From NCBI RefSeq assembly GCF_000812965.1, contig NZ_JSYN01000003.1, forward strand, positions 1-64,000: a DNA stretch of 64,000 nt, given 5' to 3'. The stretch's first letter is position 1, and each line of letters opens with the position of its first letter. Both the position numbers and the translations under genes were made by a program. This document shows positions 62,280 to 64,000 of the stretch, piece after piece. This DNA is from Pedobacter kyungheensis. GTDB taxonomy: Bacteria > Bacteroidota > Bacteroidia > Sphingobacteriales > Sphingobacteriaceae. A model generated the notes under the pieces. The model was not told the DNA's origin and did no database searches. It was given only the letters and a program-made list of their open reading frames with translations.

Positions 62280-62702
62280 TTAGGAATAAACTCTTAATGA
62301 AGTACCTGTTAATTGGGTATTATATACACTGAGGGAACGGGTTGCAGGCCCGTTGGTTACCGCGCCACTTTCAGCAAAAGTTGCACCATGGTTGGGGCAA
62401 TAAAACCTGCTGTTTGCTGACTGGTAGCTAAGGGTATAGCTTTCATGTGTGCAAGATCGCTGCACAGCGATGTAATTCCCTGTCTTTGTCCTGGCCACAA
62501 TTACGCCATTGGCCATAAGCGAACCTCCGTTGTTAAGTAGTGCCGCATTGCTTGCAAGGGTCAAATCCAGCGTAAAATCTACACCTGTAGGGCCTGTGGT
62601 ATCTGCACTGACCTGGTTATCTTTCTTGCAGCCAATACAGTTAATCAGCGCAAAGGCAGCTGCACTCATGCCCATACTGTTTAGAAACTCCTTTCTGTCC
62701 AT
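62280..62702 (-). CDS. Exported Rieske [2Fe-2S] protein
   Basis: A 140-residue protein. Its N-terminus MDRKEFLNSMGMSAAAFALI resembles a Tat-like leader with KEFL in place of the twin arginine, and a Cys pair at IGC could serve as a lipobox. The Rieske ligands are in SCTHESYTL (Cys, His) and FYCPNHGATF (Cys, His), so a [2Fe-2S] cluster is expected. It is first in the cluster Rieske-thioredoxin-ApbE-DUF4266-DUF3570 and probably carries electrons in the periplasm. Confidence 0.9.
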   Translation of the reverse strand: MDRKEFLNSMGMSAAAFALINCIGCKKDNQVSADTTGPTGVDFTLDLTLASNAALLNNGGSLMANGVIVARTKTGNYIAVQRSCTHESYTLSYQSANSRFYCPNHGATFAESGAVTNGPATRSLSVYNTQLTGTSLRVYS

Positions 62703-63003
62703 ATTTCTTTTTATAGTTAAAATAAACAGCGTGTTACACGATTGGCCAGATGTTCCGATAGATGGTCATTTAGTATCGATGAATCTGGAAAAATTTTGTA
62801 AAATTCTATCTATAAAAGCTTCCTGGTTTCCGGTTCCGGGATTTGGGCTAATTGCATCATTAAACGCTTCCCTTTTGTAACAAAACTATTGATAAAGTCT
62901 GAAGAAATTCTGAAGTTTTGTGGCCTTAAAATGTTAAATAATGTCAAAAAAAGTAAAGCAATACGCATTTTAAATTTCCAGCTCCAAGGTGAAATCTTTG
63001 GGC
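62703..63003. other. Intergenic region upstream of the Rieske operon
   Basis: A 301-base gap with no real gene. CGTGTTACACG at 62730-62740 is a small palindrome about 28 bases upstream of the Rieske start and might be a regulator site. No exact TAnnTTTG box on the minus strand was found. A plus-strand open frame spans from within the Rieske gene into this gap but has no supporting features. Confidence 0.35.
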
Positions 63004-63696
63004 TTAGCTAACCAGCCTGGCGATCAGGAACGCGGCGCAGGCGGCAATGACCCCGATAATGGTGACCTTAAAGGCTCCTTTTATTGGCGGCTGACCGGTT
63101 ACTTTACTTTTGAAAAAACCAAAAATGAAAAGGCAGATTGTAGTCAGGATCGCCGAAACCGTAAGTCCATCTACAGGCCTTGATGTAAAAAAATAAGCAG
63201 AAAGTGGCAGCATCCCTCCCACGCAATAAGATAATCCAATAGTCAATGCACTGTTCCTTGCCCGGTTGATATCAGGTTTTTCAAGGCCTAACTCAAACTT
63301 CATCATAAACTCCACCCAATGATCTTTATTTTTACTGAGCTGCGAAACGATGAGATCTTGCGCCTGCTGATCGAGCCCATAGGCAGAAAAAATTTCTTTG
63401 ACTTCATCCCGCTCTTTATCCGGCATAGTCTCAATTTCAAGGTATTCTCTTTTGAGCTCACTTTCATAGTGTTCCTGTTCGGTTTTTCCGGCCAGATAAC
63501 CACCTAGTCCCATGGCAATGCAACCTGCAATAATCTCGGCTATGCCAGCGGTAATGATAACCTTGTTACTGCTCACTGCTGCGCTAAGGCCCGCAGCGAG
63601 GGCAAAGGGCACGGTTAATCCGTCACTCATGCCTATCACGATATCGGAGATAAAAGCAGAACTTTTCAGATGCTGCTCGGTGTGTAGTTTTTCCAT
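63004..63696 (-). CDS. VIT1/CCC1-family iron/manganese transporter
   Basis: A 230-residue membrane protein with the family start SDIVIGMSDGLTVPFALAAG, a cytosolic metal-binding domain rich in Glu (about 72-110, EQEHYESELKREYLEIET), and further membrane segments. VIT1/CCC1 carriers move Fe2+ or Mn2+ out of the cytoplasm. It lies between the redox cluster and a b561-type cytochrome gene, both same strand; a link to iron handling in the cluster is inference. Confidence 0.92.
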   Translation of the reverse strand: MEKLHTEQHLKSSAFISDIVIGMSDGLTVPFALAAGLSAAVSSNKVIITAGIAEIIAGCIAMGLGGYLAGKTEQEHYESELKREYLEIETMPDKERDEVKEIFSAYGLDQQAQDLIVSQLSKNKDHWVEFMMKFELGLEKPDINRARNSALTIGLSYCVGGMLPLSAYFFTSRPVDGLTVSAILTTICLFIFGFFKSKVTGQPPIKGAFKVTIIGVIAACAAFLIARLVS

Positions 63697-63786
63697 TTCT
63701 TTTTTTTAAAATTCAGGCGATATCCAAGTCAATCTCCCACTTTAAAGATTATCAGATTTTCCAGGAAATCTCAGGGGAAACAAACT

Positions 63787-64000
63787 TTAGCGCTCTCCAC
63801 CATTAATCATATCTGAGACAATACCTTTATCTTCTTTTTGCTCTGCAAGCAGTACCCCTGCAATGTGCAGAATGATAAAAATGATGATCAGGTACATGCA
63901 AAAACCATGAAACTCTTTAATACTGTGGTTTAAGCTTTCAGAAAAACCTGTCTGGTCTTCGAAAGCCAGCAGCAAGCCACTGACTACCATTATTATAAGC
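63787..64000 (-). CDS. Cytochrome b561-type membrane protein, 3' end only
   Basis: The visible C-terminal 70 or so residues belong to a b-type cytochrome: SGLLLAFEDQTG, a membrane segment with His (KEFHGFCMYLIIIFIILHIAGV) and a short cytosolic tail. The gene continues beyond the right edge of the window. The two histidines are placed for heme binding. It may feed or drain electrons for the Rieske/ApbE cluster 1 kb away. Confidence 0.75.
   Translation of the reverse strand, partial: LIIMVVSGLLLAFEDQTGFSESLNHSIKEFHGFCMYLIIIFIILHIAGVLLAEQKEDKGIVSDMINGGER

Noticed and set aside
62509..62880. Plus-strand open frame of 123 residues over the Rieske gene start
   Set aside because: It is antisense to a well-supported Rieske gene over most of its coding part and has no recognisable domain.
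1..64000. tRNA, rRNA or riboswitch genes
   Set aside because: I scanned the intergenic gaps for cloverleaf-like or conserved motifs and found none; a covariance-model search would be needed to exclude weak ones.

Overview
The window looks like the chromosome of a Bacteroidota member of the family Sphingobacteriaceae, most like Pedobacter. The support is a SusC/SusD pair with ECF sigma factor and FecR, a PorP/SprF type IX secretion (T9SS) protein, a giant protein ending in a gliding-motility-associated C-terminal domain, DUF3570/DUF4266 proteins, and several exact TAnnTTTG promoter -7 boxes. This assignment rests on gene content only. I found no rRNA, tRNA, CRISPR array, integrase or transposase.

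Layout. 1-4.4 kb: interspersed repeats of about 228 bp flank a GNAT/EamA exporter/GNAT operon and a divergent LysR gene, followed by an 18-unit array of 21-bp repeats. 4.4-21.8 kb: the most unusual block. Seven minus-strand genes with short gaps encode three phage-tail-collar-domain proteins, a periplasmic-binding-fold protein without a signal peptide, a 3054-residue YDG-repeat T9SS cargo protein, a PorP/SprF partner and a small HExxH protein. A Tat-exported metallophosphoesterase-like protein that has lost its metal ligands is encoded divergently. Beyond it lie a sulfotransferase, an aspartyl/asparaginyl beta-hydroxylase and a PhyH-type dioxygenase. 21.8-28.9 kb: a second, 152-bp repeat cluster, then rifampin ADP-ribosyltransferase, a GH130 enzyme, a DUF1826-like protein, a TetR regulator with an ABC-2 exporter, and two poorly known proteins.

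28.9-40.3 kb: an ECF sigma/FecR/SusC/SusD/two-TlpA nutrient uptake locus and a PCMD lipoprotein with a small beta-barrel. 40.4-49.8 kb: lipoprotein carbonic anhydrase, PNPOx-like flavoprotein, L,D-transpeptidase, and an apparent dicarboxylate operon (porin, DASS symporter, succinate dehydrogenase/fumarate reductase C-A-B), then a small exported cysteine-containing protein. 50.3-59.2 kb: an exported two-CMD/ABM fusion protein with a divergent AraC regulator, two tandem PqiA-like membrane proteins, a PAS histidine kinase, an AI-2E-family permease and a small HTH-like protein. 59.4-64 kb: a five-gene redox cluster (Rieske, thioredoxin, ApbE, DUF4266, DUF3570), a VIT1-type metal transporter and the truncated end of a b561-type cytochrome gene.

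The best candidate for an undescribed system is 4.4-21.8 kb. A T9SS-exported giant repeat protein and its SprF-like partner are encoded in one apparent transcription unit with three tail-collar proteins, next to enzymes that could modify proteins by sulfation and hydroxylation. All functional links in that block are inference from gene order and motifs.
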